Part shown: positions 26,780 to 38,355 of the stretch, in pieces
Layout: the number at the start of each line of letters is the position of its first letter
How positions within the stretch are numbered: position 1 is the stretch's first letter
NCBI RefSeq assembly: GCF_019049655.1
Contig: NZ_JAFMOX010000060.1
Span: 62,001 to 126,000 of the forward strand
Source: Rahnella rivi
GTDB lineage: Bacteria > Pseudomonadota > Gammaproteobacteria > Enterobacterales > Enterobacteriaceae
DNA: 64,000 bases
Direction: 5' to 3'
Translations under genes and position numbers: made by a program
Notes under the pieces: model-generated
The model's database searches: none
What the model saw: the letters and a program-made list of their open reading frames with translations, nothing else
What the model was told of the DNA's origin: nothing

Positions 26780-28546
26780 TTACAGCTCCTTACTGCGCTG
26801 AGACAACAGGCTGGCAAATAATCCGCCCTGAGCAACCAGATCAGGGAAGGTGCCACGCTCAGCGATCTGACCTTTGTCCATTACCCAGATTTCATCATAG
26901 TCACGGGTGTCCTCCAGCTGATGGGTGACCAGCAGGGATGTCTGGGCTTCAGACGCTTCGTTCAGCGCGCTCATCACGCGTTTTTCGCTGTGCGCATCGA
27001 GGCTGGCGGTAGGTTCGTCCAGCAACAATAATTCGCAGGGAGAGAGCAGGGCACGGGCCACGGCGACACGCTGTGCCTGACCGACCGACAACCGTGCCGC
27101 ACTGTCGCCCAGTTCGGTTTCAAGCCCCTGAGGCAGCAGCGGTAAAAATTCACTGACATACGCACGCTCTATGGCTGACTGGAGTTGCTGCTCGCTGACA
27201 TCCGGCTGATTCAGCAGAATATTGTCACGCAGGGTATGTTCGGGCAGATGTGGATTCTGTCCGACCCAGCTGAGCCGCTTACGCCATTCCTCATTGCGCA
27301 AGGTTTTCAGTTCAATGCCGCTGACCGTCAGCGATCCCTGATAAGGCAAAAAGCCCAGCAGGGCATTGAGCAGCGAGCTTTTTCCGGCACCGCTCAGCCC
27401 TACAATCGCAATGCGTTGGCCAGGATGAATGTTGAACGTCAGCGGGCCGGCGAGCGTTTTGCCCTGCGGCGACTGAATCAACATCTCACGGGCGTGCAGT
27501 GACACTTTCTCACCCTGTGGCCAGTTCTGGCTGCCGTCGCCCATCTCTGCACTTTCGGCTGTCAGGAACGTCACCAGACTTTCGGCTGCACCCACCGCCT
27601 GCGCTTTGGCATGATAAAAGGCACCCAAATCACGCAGCGGCTGGAAGAATTCAGGGGCGAGGATCAGCACCAGAAAACCGGCAAAAAGGGTGACCGGCGT
27701 GCCATAGCTGCCGAAATTCAGTTCGCCGAGATAAGAGAAACCGAAGTAAACCGCCACAACGGCGATAGAGATTGACGCGAAAAATTCGAGTACGGCGGAG
27801 GAGAGGAAAGCCAGGCGCAGTACGTCCATGGTGCGCGCACGAAAGCTTTCGGTAGAGCGTTTGATCTGTTCGATTTCCGCAGTGCCGCGGTGGAAGAGGC
27901 GAAGGGTGTCGAGGCCGCGCAGGCTGTCGAGGAAGTTGCCGCTCAGACGCGCGAGGGCGACAAAATTGCGACGATTCGCATCGGCAGCACCCATACCGAC
28001 CAGCGCCATGAAAATTGGGATCAGCGGCGCAGTGACCAGCAGAATCATCCCTGCCGCCCAGTTGATCGGGAAAATGCTGACCAGAATCAGCAGCGGAATG
28101 ATCCCTGCAAGAGCGATTTGTGGCAGATAGCGGGCATAGTAATCCTGCATATCTTCGATTTGTTCAAGAATGATGGTCGCCCAGCTGCCCGCCGGTTTGC
28201 CCTGTATCCAGGCTGACCCTAGTTTTTCCAGACGGTCGAGCACTAATTTACGCATCTCCTGACGAATGACACGTCCGCAAATAAAGCCCACCTGTTCCCG
28301 CAGCCAGCTCACCACGGCACGCAAAACAAAGGTCAGCGCCATCAGCAGGAAACTTTGCAGCAAGTCTTCACGGGGCGTGTGCTGGATAATCAGGTTGTGC
28401 AGCAGACCGGCCATCAGCCATGCCTGCGCCAAAATCAGTAAACCCGAGAGTAAACCCAGCATCATAGACAGACGGATCCAGCCTTTGGCGCGTGAGCTTT
28501 GTTGTTTTAACCAGCGGATAAGTTCTTGTTGTCGTGTTTTATTCAT
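26780..28546 (-). CDS. cydD: ABC exporter subunit CydD
   Basis: Partner of CydC in the thiol (glutathione and cysteine) exporter required for cytochrome bd assembly. It has 588 aa, the same as E. coli. Six N-terminal membrane helices are followed by an ATPase domain with Walker [18 protein letters not shown], signature LSVGQAQRVAVARAL (LSVGQ instead of LSGGQ, as I recall also in E. coli CydD), Walker B LLLLDEPTASLDAH and switch His LLVTHQLED. It is transcribed after trxB but with an intrinsic terminator between them. Confidence 0.96.
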   Translation of the reverse strand: MNKTRQQELIRWLKQQSSRAKGWIRLSMMLGLLSGLLILAQAWLMAGLLHNLIIQHTPREDLLQSFLLMALTFVLRAVVSWLREQVGFICGRVIRQEMRKLVLDRLEKLGSAWIQGKPAGSWATIILEQIEDMQDYYARYLPQIALAGIIPLLILVSIFPINWAAGMILLVTAPLIPIFMALVGMGAADANRRNFVALARLSGNFLDSLRGLDTLRLFHRGTAEIEQIKRSTESFRARTMDVLRLAFLSSAVLEFFASISIAVVAVYFGFSYLGELNFGSYGTPVTLFAGFLVLILAPEFFQPLRDLGAFYHAKAQAVGAAESLVTFLTAESAEMGDGSQNWPQGEKVSLHAREMLIQSPQGKTLAGPLTFNIHPGQRIAIVGLSGAGKSSLLNALLGFLPYQGSLTVSGIELKTLRNEEWRKRLSWVGQNPHLPEHTLRDNILLNQPDVSEQQLQSAIERAYVSEFLPLLPQGLETELGDSAARLSVGQAQRVAVARALLSPCELLLLDEPTASLDAHSEKRVMSALNEASEAQTSLLVTHQLEDTRDYDEIWVMDKGQIAERGTFPDLVAQGGLFASLLSQRSKEL

Positions 28547-28607
28547 CAGGCATCAGTCTGTGCAGCTATCCGGTTCGGAGGCTGAACATGTTACATGCTG
28601 AGGGGAG

Positions 28608-28646
28608 AAAACAAAAAGAATAAGGCGGCCAGATAGCCGCCTTATT
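28608..28646 (-). terminator. Intrinsic terminator of trxB
   Basis: AATAAGGCGGC (28619-28629) and GCCGCCTTATT (28636-28646), 6-nt loop, followed on the minus strand by CTTTTTGTTTT. It lies between trxB and cydD and would limit read-through into cydDC. Confidence 0.88.
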
Positions 28647-28683
28647 CATCAGGATGATGGAAAATAAATCGCAGAAAAGAGGA

Positions 28684-30381
<1,698 letters not shown>

Positions 30382-30876
30382 ATGGTAGACAACAAAAAAC
30401 GTCCGGGAAAAGATCTCGACCGTATTGACCGTAACATCCTCAACGAACTTCAAAAGGATGGCCGGATTTCAAACGTCGAGCTTTCCAAACGTGTGGGATT
30501 ATCTCCAACGCCATGTCTGGAGCGCGTTCGTCGTCTGGAACGTCAGGGCTTCATTAATGGTTATACCGCACTGCTTAACCCACATTATCTTGATGCATCG
30601 CTGCTGGTTTTTGTTGAGATAACCCTCAACCGCGGTGCGCCGGATGTGTTTGAGCAGTTCAATGCGGCAGTACAAAAACTCGAAGATATTCAGGAGTGTC
30701 ATTTGGTTTCAGGGGATTTCGACTACCTGTTGAAAACCCGCGTACCGGATATGTCTGCTTACCGTAAGCTGTTAGGTGAGACATTGCTTCGTCTGCCGGG
30801 TGTTAACGACACCCGTACCTATGTGGTAATGGAAGAAGTGAAACAGACGAATCGCCTGGTCATCAAGACCCGGTAA
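30382..30876 (+). CDS. lrp: Leucine-responsive regulatory protein Lrp
   Basis: Global regulator of amino-acid metabolism and of the feast/famine response. The 164-aa protein is nearly identical to E. coli Lrp: a helix-turn-helix (LDRIDRNILNELQKDGRISNVELSKRVGLSPTPCLERVRRLE) followed by the RAM ligand-binding domain (VFVEITLNRGAPDVFEQF, CHLVSGDFDYLLKTRVPDM). A ribosome site GAGAG lies upstream of ATGGTAGACAAC. ftsK follows in the same direction after a hairpin. Confidence 0.98.
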   Translation: MVDNKKRPGKDLDRIDRNILNELQKDGRISNVELSKRVGLSPTPCLERVRRLERQGFINGYTALLNPHYLDASLLVFVEITLNRGAPDVFEQFNAAVQKLEDIQECHLVSGDFDYLLKTRVPDMSAYRKLLGETLLRLPGVNDTRTYVVMEEVKQTNRLVIKTR

Positions 30877-30934
30877 TTGTCAGGTGCAAAACCTTGTAAC
30901 TTTAGCTACACTCCTGTGTATCTATACAGCTATG

Positions 30935-30968
30935 GCGCCGGGGTCAACTCTCGGCGCTGTTGCTTTTT
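30935..30968 (+). terminator. Probable lrp terminator
   Basis: GCGCCG (30935-30940) pairs with CGGCGC (30952-30957), followed after a few bases by TTGCTTTTTC. It lies between lrp and ftsK. Confidence 0.6.
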
Positions 30969-30998
30969 CTCAGTTCACAGGAACCTGGAGAGCCTTTC

Positions 30999-33900
30999 TT
31001 GAGCCAGGAATATACAGAAGATAAAGACGTTACCCTCAAAAGACTGAGCAATGGCCGCCGTATTGTGGAGGCGTTGCTGGTTGTGGTGGCGATATTTGCT
31101 GCGTATTTGATAGCAGCACTGGTGAGTTTTAACCCCTCAGATCCAAGCTGGTCGCAAACCGCCTGGCATGGGCCTATTCATAACTGGGGTGGCGGCGTTG
31201 GCGCGTGGATGGCGGATACGCTGTTCTTCATCTTTGGCGTATTTGGTTACGCGATCCCCCCTATTATCCTGTGTTTGTGCTGGGCGGCTTTCCGTCAGCG
31301 CGATAATCAGGATTTCATCGACTATTTTGCCTGGTCGCTGCGTCTCATTGGGACGCTGGCGCTTATTGTCACGTCTTGCGGACTGGCCTCAGTCAACATC
31401 GATGACCTCTATTATTTCGCCTCAGGCGGAGTGATCGGCAGTTTGCTGAGCACGGCGATGACACCATACTTTAACAATGTCGGTGCCACGCTGGTTCTGC
31501 TGTGTGTCTGGGCTGCCGGACTGACGCTGTTTACCGGCTGGTCATGGCTGACCATCGCTGAGAAAATTGGTGGTGCAGTGCTCGGTGTCACTAACATTGT
31601 GACCAACCGTTCCCGCCGTGACGACGATGAATATTATGACGACGAACACGATGATCCGTTGCTGGAAGAAGGGGGTGATGCAAAACCGGTAGCGCATGCT
31701 GCTCCGGCAACGGTTGCAGCGACAGCGGCAACCGCATCACCTGTGGTAGCCGCGCCTGCAGATGCAGATGCAGATGCAGATGAAGATGACGTGCTGTTCT
31801 CGGCCCCGTCAGTGAATGAATCTGCCCCTCAGCCCGCAGTGGCTGATGCCGTGCCGGTGGCTGAAACGTCGCCCGTTGCACCTGAGGCAGTCAGTCGTTA
31901 TGCCGCAGAGCCGCCGGTCGCGAATATTGCACTACCTCCTGCAGCCCATGAACCAGCCGCGCCGCCGTTATACAGCTTCGAAATTCCGGAAGAAACACCG
32001 GTACCGCGCCATCCTCAGCCTGTTCAGCAATCGCCGTCGCCGGTGCAACCTGAACACAATGAAGATGACGGGCCACGTATGGGTAACTGGCAGACCGCGG
32101 CGGAACACAATACCCGTTCGCCGTTTGACTTCAGTTCTCCTACTCCTGACAGCGCTCACGCTGCGAGTGTGGCTGCCACGGCAGCGCTGGCAACCGGTCT
32201 GGCGCAAGCCGGGCAGTCTGCTGCGTCCACTGCCGGTAATACTTTCATGCCTGCATTCAGCGCCGTCAGTGATGAAAATCCGCAGGTCAAAAAAGGTTTT
32301 GGCCCTGAATTGCCAAGACCGAACCCTGTGCGGATCCCGACGCGTCGCGAGCTGGCATCCTACGGGATAAAACTGCCTTCTCAGCGTATGGCTGAGCAGC
32401 AAGAGCAAACGGCGCAGCAGAGTGCCACTCAGGAACCTGTCTATCAGGACGAGCAGTCTCTGGCGGATGAAGCTGCGATGCAGGAAGCCGCATTACGTCA
32501 GGCGTTTTCCGATCAGCAGCAACAGCGTTACGGCGAAACGGCTGCGCAAGATGAACCTGATGATGAGGCGGCCTTGCAGGAAGCGGAATTACGTCACGCA
32601 TTTGCTGCACGTGAACAGACCCGTTACCAGCAAGACGTTGAGCCGCAAAGTGGCGTAGTTCAGCATCATCATTCTCAGGCAAATGATCCACAGCAGCAGC
32701 GGGCAGAGTCCACAACGTCTGCAGCGGATGATTTTGCTGCGGCGGCCATGAAGCTCAGCCAGCATGACGCATTCAGCTTCTCGCCAATGGCTGATCTGGT
32801 TGACGATACGCCTTCCGAGCCGCTGTTTACCTTGTCCGCGCAGGCAGAAGAAGAACCGCAGCCCGCAGCATTTGCACAGGAACCTTACCAACGGCCGCAA
32901 TCGCCTCAGCCTGTGCAACATGCGCAAGAGTATGAAGCGCCGCGCCAGTCACCGCCTGCCGCTAAACCGGATATGGACAGCCTGATCCACCCGTTCCTGA
33001 TGCGTCATGAGCAGCCGCTGGTAAAACCTACGACGCCATTGCCGTCACTGGATTTACTGACGTCTCCGCCGGCAGAAGCTGAACCTGTGGATGAGTTTGC
33101 GCTTGAGCAAATGGGTAACCTGATTGAAGCGCGACTGAACGATTATCGTATCAAAGCGGACGTCGTCGGCAAATTGCCGGGGCCGGTGATCACCCGTTTC
33201 GAGTTGGATCTGGCACCGGGTGTAAAGGCAGCGCGCATTTCGAACCTCTCGCGTGACCTTGCGCGTTCGTTGTCTGCTGTCGCAGTACGCGTTGTGGAAG
33301 TCATTCCAGGCAAACCTTACGTGGGCCTTGAGTTACCGAATAAAAAGCGTCAGACCGTGTATCTGCGGGAAGTGTTGGACTGCGCTAAGTTCAAAGACAG
33401 TCCTTCGCCATTGACTATCGTATTGGGTAAAGACATTTCCGGTGAGCCTGTGGTGGCTGATCTGGCGAAAATGCCGCACTTACTGGTGGCGGGTACCACC
33501 GGTTCCGGTAAATCGGTAGGCGTTAACGCCATGATCCTCAGCATGCTCTATAAGGCTACGCCTGAAGAAGTGCGCTTCATCATGATTGACCCGAAAATGC
33601 TCGAGTTATCCGTGTATGAAGGTATCCCGCATTTGCTGACGGAAGTGGTTACCGATATGAAAGACGCCGCTAATGCACTGCGTTGGTGTGTCGGTGAGAT
33701 GGAACGCCGCTACAAACTGATGTCTGCGCTGGGTGTCCGTAATCTGGCCGGTTATAACGAACGTATTCAGGAAGCGGAAGCCATGGGCCGCCCGATCCCT
33801 GATCCATTCTGGAAGCCAGGCGACGGAATGGCTGCTGAGCCGCCATTCCTGGGCAAAGAGCCATTTATCGTCGTGCTGGTGGATGAGTTCGCTGATCTGA

Positions 33901-34514
33901 TGATGACCGTGGGTAAAAAGGTGGAAGAGCTGATTGCCCGACTGGCCCAGAAAGCCCGTGCAGCAGGGATCCATCTGGTGCTTGCCACCCAGCGTCCGTC
34001 GGTTGACGTCATCACCGGCCTGATTAAGGCCAACATTCCGACCCGTATTGCGTTTACGGTATCAAGCAAAATTGACTCCCGTACTATCCTCGATCAGGGG
34101 GGAGCAGAGTCTCTGCTGGGAATGGGTGACATGTTGTATATGGCACCTAACTCATCGATACCCGTACGTGTTCACGGTGCGTTTGTCCGCGATCAGGAAG
34201 TGCACGCTGTTGTGCAGGACTGGAAAGCGCGCGGGCGGCCTAAATACATCGAAAGCATCATTTCCGGTGGCGATGATGGTGAAGGTGGCGGGCTGGGTCT
34301 GGGTGATGATGAAGAACTTGATGCGTTGTTCGATCAGGCAGTTGCTTTCGTTGTTGATAAGCGTCGTGCTTCAATCTCCGGCGTACAGCGTCAGTTCCGT
34401 ATCGGTTACAACCGTGCAGCGCGAATCGTTGAGCAAATGGAAGCACAGGGGATCGTGAGTACGCCGGGCCATAACGGCAACCGTGAAGTACTGGCACCCC
34501 CTTCGCATGAATGA
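30999..34514 (+). CDS. ftsK: DNA translocase FtsK
   Basis: Septal DNA pump that clears the terminus and activates XerCD at dif. A TTG start at 30999 ([16 protein letters not shown]) with GGAG 8 nt upstream aligns with the E. coli N-terminus; earlier in-frame codons lack support. It has 1171 aa (E. coli 1329). Four N-terminal membrane helices (about residues 22-185) are followed by a long acidic, Gln/Pro/Ala-rich linker (about 195-690), then the motor with Walker A GTTGSGKS (about residues 831-838), Walker [13 protein letters not shown], and the C-terminal gamma winged helix ([25 protein letters not shown]) that reads KOPS. The linker is the shorter, divergent part. Confidence 0.96.
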   Translation: MSQEYTEDKDVTLKRLSNGRRIVEALLVVVAIFAAYLIAALVSFNPSDPSWSQTAWHGPIHNWGGGVGAWMADTLFFIFGVFGYAIPPIILCLCWAAFRQRDNQDFIDYFAWSLRLIGTLALIVTSCGLASVNIDDLYYFASGGVIGSLLSTAMTPYFNNVGATLVLLCVWAAGLTLFTGWSWLTIAEKIGGAVLGVTNIVTNRSRRDDDEYYDDEHDDPLLEEGGDAKPVAHAAPATVAATAATASPVVAAPADADADADEDDVLFSAPSVNESAPQPAVADAVPVAETSPVAPEAVSRYAAEPPVANIALPPAAHEPAAPPLYSFEIPEETPVPRHPQPVQQSPSPVQPEHNEDDGPRMGNWQTAAEHNTRSPFDFSSPTPDSAHAASVAATAALATGLAQAGQSAASTAGNTFMPAFSAVSDENPQVKKGFGPELPRPNPVRIPTRRELASYGIKLPSQRMAEQQEQTAQQSATQEPVYQDEQSLADEAAMQEAALRQAFSDQQQQRYGETAAQDEPDDEAALQEAELRHAFAAREQTRYQQDVEPQSGVVQHHHSQANDPQQQRAESTTSAADDFAAAAMKLSQHDAFSFSPMADLVDDTPSEPLFTLSAQAEEEPQPAAFAQEPYQRPQSPQPVQHAQEYEAPRQSPPAAKPDMDSLIHPFLMRHEQPLVKPTTPLPSLDLLTSPPAEAEPVDEFALEQMGNLIEARLNDYRIKADVVGKLPGPVITRFELDLAPGVKAARISNLSRDLARSLSAVAVRVVEVIPGKPYVGLELPNKKRQTVYLREVLDCAKFKDSPSPLTIVLGKDISGEPVVADLAKMPHLLVAGTTGSGKSVGVNAMILSMLYKATPEEVRFIMIDPKMLELSVYEGIPHLLTEVVTDMKDAANALRWCVGEMERRYKLMSALGVRNLAGYNERIQEAEAMGRPIPDPFWKPGDGMAAEPPFLGKEPFIVVLVDEFADLMMTVGKKVEELIARLAQKARAAGIHLVLATQRPSVDVITGLIKANIPTRIAFTVSSKIDSRTILDQGGAESLLGMGDMLYMAPNSSIPVRVHGAFVRDQEVHAVVQDWKARGRPKYIESIISGGDDGEGGGLGLGDDEELDALFDQAVAFVVDKRRASISGVQRQFRIGYNRAARIVEQMEAQGIVSTPGHNGNREVLAPPSHE
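31757..31780 (+). repeat. Four tandem TGCAGA repeats in the ftsK linker
   Basis: Four exact copies of the hexamer TGCAGA encode the run ADADADAD, followed by EDD. The repeat keeps frame, so gain or loss of units would change linker length by two residues. Confidence 0.85.
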
Positions 34515-34545
34515 GCCTTGTCTGAACTGCTCGTATTAGGTTAAG

Positions 34546-34567
34546 AAGGGTCGCGAAAGCGGCCCTT
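34546..34567 (+). terminator. GAAA-tetraloop hairpin after ftsK
   Basis: AAGGGTCGC, GAAA, GCGGCCCTT form a 9-bp stem with one G-U pair, 31 bp after the ftsK stop. No T-run follows, so termination would be inefficient or Rho-assisted; read-through to lolA is possible. Confidence 0.5.
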
Positions 34568-34709
34568 GTGCAAAGATGCGTAAAACACATGTTTTTCAGA
34601 TGATTGAGCTACCGCCGGGGCGCCGCCTCGGATAGAGTTCGCACCATACGTCTTTTGCCAGTGTGAAAGGCATCGTCTGAGTTTTTGGATCCCTGAGGTA
34701 ATAATAAGA

Positions 34710-35321
34710 ATGAAAAAATTGTTAATGGTAGGGTGTTTACTGACTGCATTCACCTCCGCTTCTGTTTTGGCGGATGCCAGCAGCGATCTTAAATCCCGCC
34801 TGGGCAAACTGAACACCTTCCACGCCAGCTTTACGCAGACCGTGACCAGTGATGATGGCGCCGCTGTTCAGCAGGGCGAAGGTCAGCTGTGGGTAAAACG
34901 TCCGAACCTGTTCAACTGGCATATGACCACGCCAGATGAAAGCATTTTGGTTTCCGATGGCAAAACCCTGTGGTTCTACAATCCGTTTGTTGAGCAAGTG
35001 ACTGCAACCTGGTTGAAAAATGCGACCGGTAACACGCCGTTTATGCTGATCACCCGTAACGACAGCAGTGACTGGGCGAAATATAACGTGAAGCAAAAAG
35101 GCGATGATTTCGAATTAACGCCTAAAGGCGCAACCGGTAATCTGAAGCAATTCACCATCAATGTGACGCCGACCGGCACCATCAAGAGTTTCTCGGCTAT
35201 CGAGCAGGACGGGCAGAAAAGCGCTTACGTTCTCAAAGGTGAGCAGAATGCGACCGTTGACGATGCCAAATTTAAATTTACTCCACCACAAGGTGTGACG
35301 GTGGACGACCAGCGTCAGTGA
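34710..35321 (+). CDS. lolA: Outer-membrane lipoprotein carrier protein LolA
   Basis: Periplasmic chaperone carrying lipoproteins from LolCDE to LolB. The 203-aa precursor has a Sec signal peptide ([21 protein letters not shown], cleavage near residue 21). The mature part [47 protein letters not shown] and [14 protein letters not shown] matches E. coli LolA, including the conserved Arg of the hydrophobic-cavity region (KRPNLFNW). It is 195 bp after ftsK and 7 bp before rarA. Confidence 0.97.
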   Translation: MKKLLMVGCLLTAFTSASVLADASSDLKSRLGKLNTFHASFTQTVTSDDGAAVQQGEGQLWVKRPNLFNWHMTTPDESILVSDGKTLWFYNPFVEQVTATWLKNATGNTPFMLITRNDSSDWAKYNVKQKGDDFELTPKGATGNLKQFTINVTPTGTIKSFSAIEQDGQKSAYVLKGEQNATVDDAKFKFTPPQGVTVDDQRQ

Positions 35322-35328
35322 GGCCCCT

Positions 35329-36672
35329 TTGAGTAATATGTCACTCGATTTTTCCCAGAATGAATTTCAGCCACTGGCCGCCAGAATGCGGCCAGTCACT
35401 CTTGCAGAATATATCGGACAGCAACATCTGTTAGCGCCTGGCAAACCTTTGCCACGCGCGATTGAAGCAGGGCAGTTGCATTCGATGATCTTGTGGGGGC
35501 CGCCGGGCACCGGGAAAACGACGCTGGCAGAACTGATTGGCCGCTATGCAAATGCTGATGTCGAGCGCATTTCAGCGGTCACTTCAGGCATCAAAGAGAT
35601 CCGTGAAGCTATTGAACGCGCCCGTCAAAATCGTGATGCCGGGCGTCGTACTATTCTGTTTGTCGATGAAGTCCATCGTTTTAATAAAAGCCAGCAGGAT
35701 GCATTTCTGCCGCATATCGAAGACGGCACCATTACATTTATTGGTGCGACGACGGAAAATCCCTCGTTCGAACTCAATTCTGCATTGCTGTCACGCGCCC
35801 GCGTTTATCTGCTGAAATCCCTCACTGCGGAAGATATCGAAAAAGTCATCGACCAGGCACTCACCAATGCCGAGCGCGGATACGCCAATGAAAAAATTCG
35901 TGTTCCGCCAGATACGCGCAGGATGTTGTCGGAGCTGGTGAATGGCGATGCCCGCCGCGCGCTCAACAGCATCGAAATGATGGCCGATATGGCAGAAGTC
36001 GATGCAAAAGGTTTCCGGACACTCACGCCCGAATTATTGACCGAAATTTCCGGTGAGCGCAGCGCGCGATTTGATAACAAAGGCGATCGCTTCTATGACT
36101 TGATTTCTGCATTGCACAAATCGGTTCGTGGCTCATCTCCGGACGGCGCACTTTACTGGTATGCCCGTATTATCACCGCGGGAGGAGATCCTCTCTACGT
36201 AGCCCGCCGGTTGTTAGCCATCGCGTCTGAAGATGTGGGTAATGCCGATCCTCGCGCAATGCAGGTGGCGATTGCAGCCTGGGATTGTTTCACCCGCGTC
36301 GGTCCGGCGGAAGGTGAAAGGGCGATAGCTCAGGCGATTGTCTATCTGGCTTGCGCGCCAAAAAGTAATGCAGTTTACAGTGCGTTTAAAGCAGCAATGC
36401 GTGATGCGCGTGAAAAATCTGACTACGATGTTCCTGAACATTTGCGTAATGCTCCGACCAAGCTGATGAAAGAAATGGGGCTGGGTAAAGAATATCGTTA
36501 TGCCCACGATGAGCCGAACGCGTACGCCGCCGGAGAAGATTATTTCCCACCGGAAATGGCCCGAACTCAGTATTATTATCCCACCTCCCGCGGTCTGGAA
36601 GGCAAGATCGGTGAAAAGCTGGCTTGGCTTGCTGAACAAGATCAAAATAGCCCGACAAAACGCTACCGCTAA
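35329..36672 (+). CDS. rarA: Replication-associated recombination protein A (RarA/MgsA)
   Basis: AAA+ clamp-loader-like ATPase acting at stalled or gapped replication forks. The TTG start at 35329 ([20 protein letters not shown]) gives 447 aa, exactly the E. coli length, with GAGG upstream; a later ATG at codon 4 is the alternative. Walker [14 protein letters not shown], Walker [13 protein letters not shown], sensor 1 [12 protein letters not shown], Arg finger region SRARVY and the C-terminal tetramerisation domain ([29 protein letters not shown]) are all present. Confidence 0.96.
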   Translation: MSNMSLDFSQNEFQPLAARMRPVTLAEYIGQQHLLAPGKPLPRAIEAGQLHSMILWGPPGTGKTTLAELIGRYANADVERISAVTSGIKEIREAIERARQNRDAGRRTILFVDEVHRFNKSQQDAFLPHIEDGTITFIGATTENPSFELNSALLSRARVYLLKSLTAEDIEKVIDQALTNAERGYANEKIRVPPDTRRMLSELVNGDARRALNSIEMMADMAEVDAKGFRTLTPELLTEISGERSARFDNKGDRFYDLISALHKSVRGSSPDGALYWYARIITAGGDPLYVARRLLAIASEDVGNADPRAMQVAIAAWDCFTRVGPAEGERAIAQAIVYLACAPKSNAVYSAFKAAMRDAREKSDYDVPEHLRNAPTKLMKEMGLGKEYRYAHDEPNAYAAGEDYFPPEMARTQYYYPTSRGLEGKIGEKLAWLAEQDQNSPTKRYR

Positions 36673-36703
36673 CTTTATCGTTGCGGTAAGGTTACCTGGA
36701 TAA

Positions 36704-38071
<1,368 letters not shown>

Positions 38072-38074
38072 TGC

Positions 38075-38098
38075 CGCTATATACTTTACAATATAGCG
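38075..38098 (+). repeat. Inverted repeat after serS
   Basis: CGCTATAT (38075-38082) and ATATAGCG (38091-38098) with an 8-nt spacer, immediately upstream of the serS terminator stem. It may help 3' end folding. Confidence 0.5.
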
Positions 38099-38099
38099 A

Positions 38100-38123
38100 A
38101 AAGCGCCTCCGGGCGCTTTTTTT
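38100..38123 (+). terminator. Intrinsic terminator of serS
   Basis: AAAGCGCC, a TCCG loop and GGCGCTTTTTTT form a strong stem and T-run 28 bp after the serS stop. Confidence 0.93.
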
Positions 38124-38185
38124 ATGTCTGAAATCGTGCGTTGTACGAGAGTTCTGCTGTTCCGTCTCCCCAATCCTTTCCAATC

Positions 38186-38226
38186 TTGATAGCAAACAAA
38201 GTTTCCTACCTCATGGTGAGTAATAT
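38186..38226 (+). promoter_or_regulatory. FNR-dependent promoter of the ynfE-dmsABC-dmsD-napF operon
   Basis: TTGATAGCAAACAA (38186-38199) matches TTGAT-N4-ATCAA at 9 of 10 positions and resembles the FNR site known before E. coli dmsA. A -10 element TAATAT (38221-38226) is 31 bp from its centre, which puts FNR near -41.5, the class II position. The predicted start near 38233 leaves a leader of about 120 nt. Confidence 0.78.
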
Positions 38227-38355
38227 CCATGCATTCCGAGTGGGTACCCAAATACTCCCTGTGCTTTGCATTTCTGCCCGCTCAATTCTTCGTCAAAGTC
38301 TGGTGTCATTGTAAGCACCGGTCCGGATGACGAAGCAACTTACCGGAGCGGAAAT

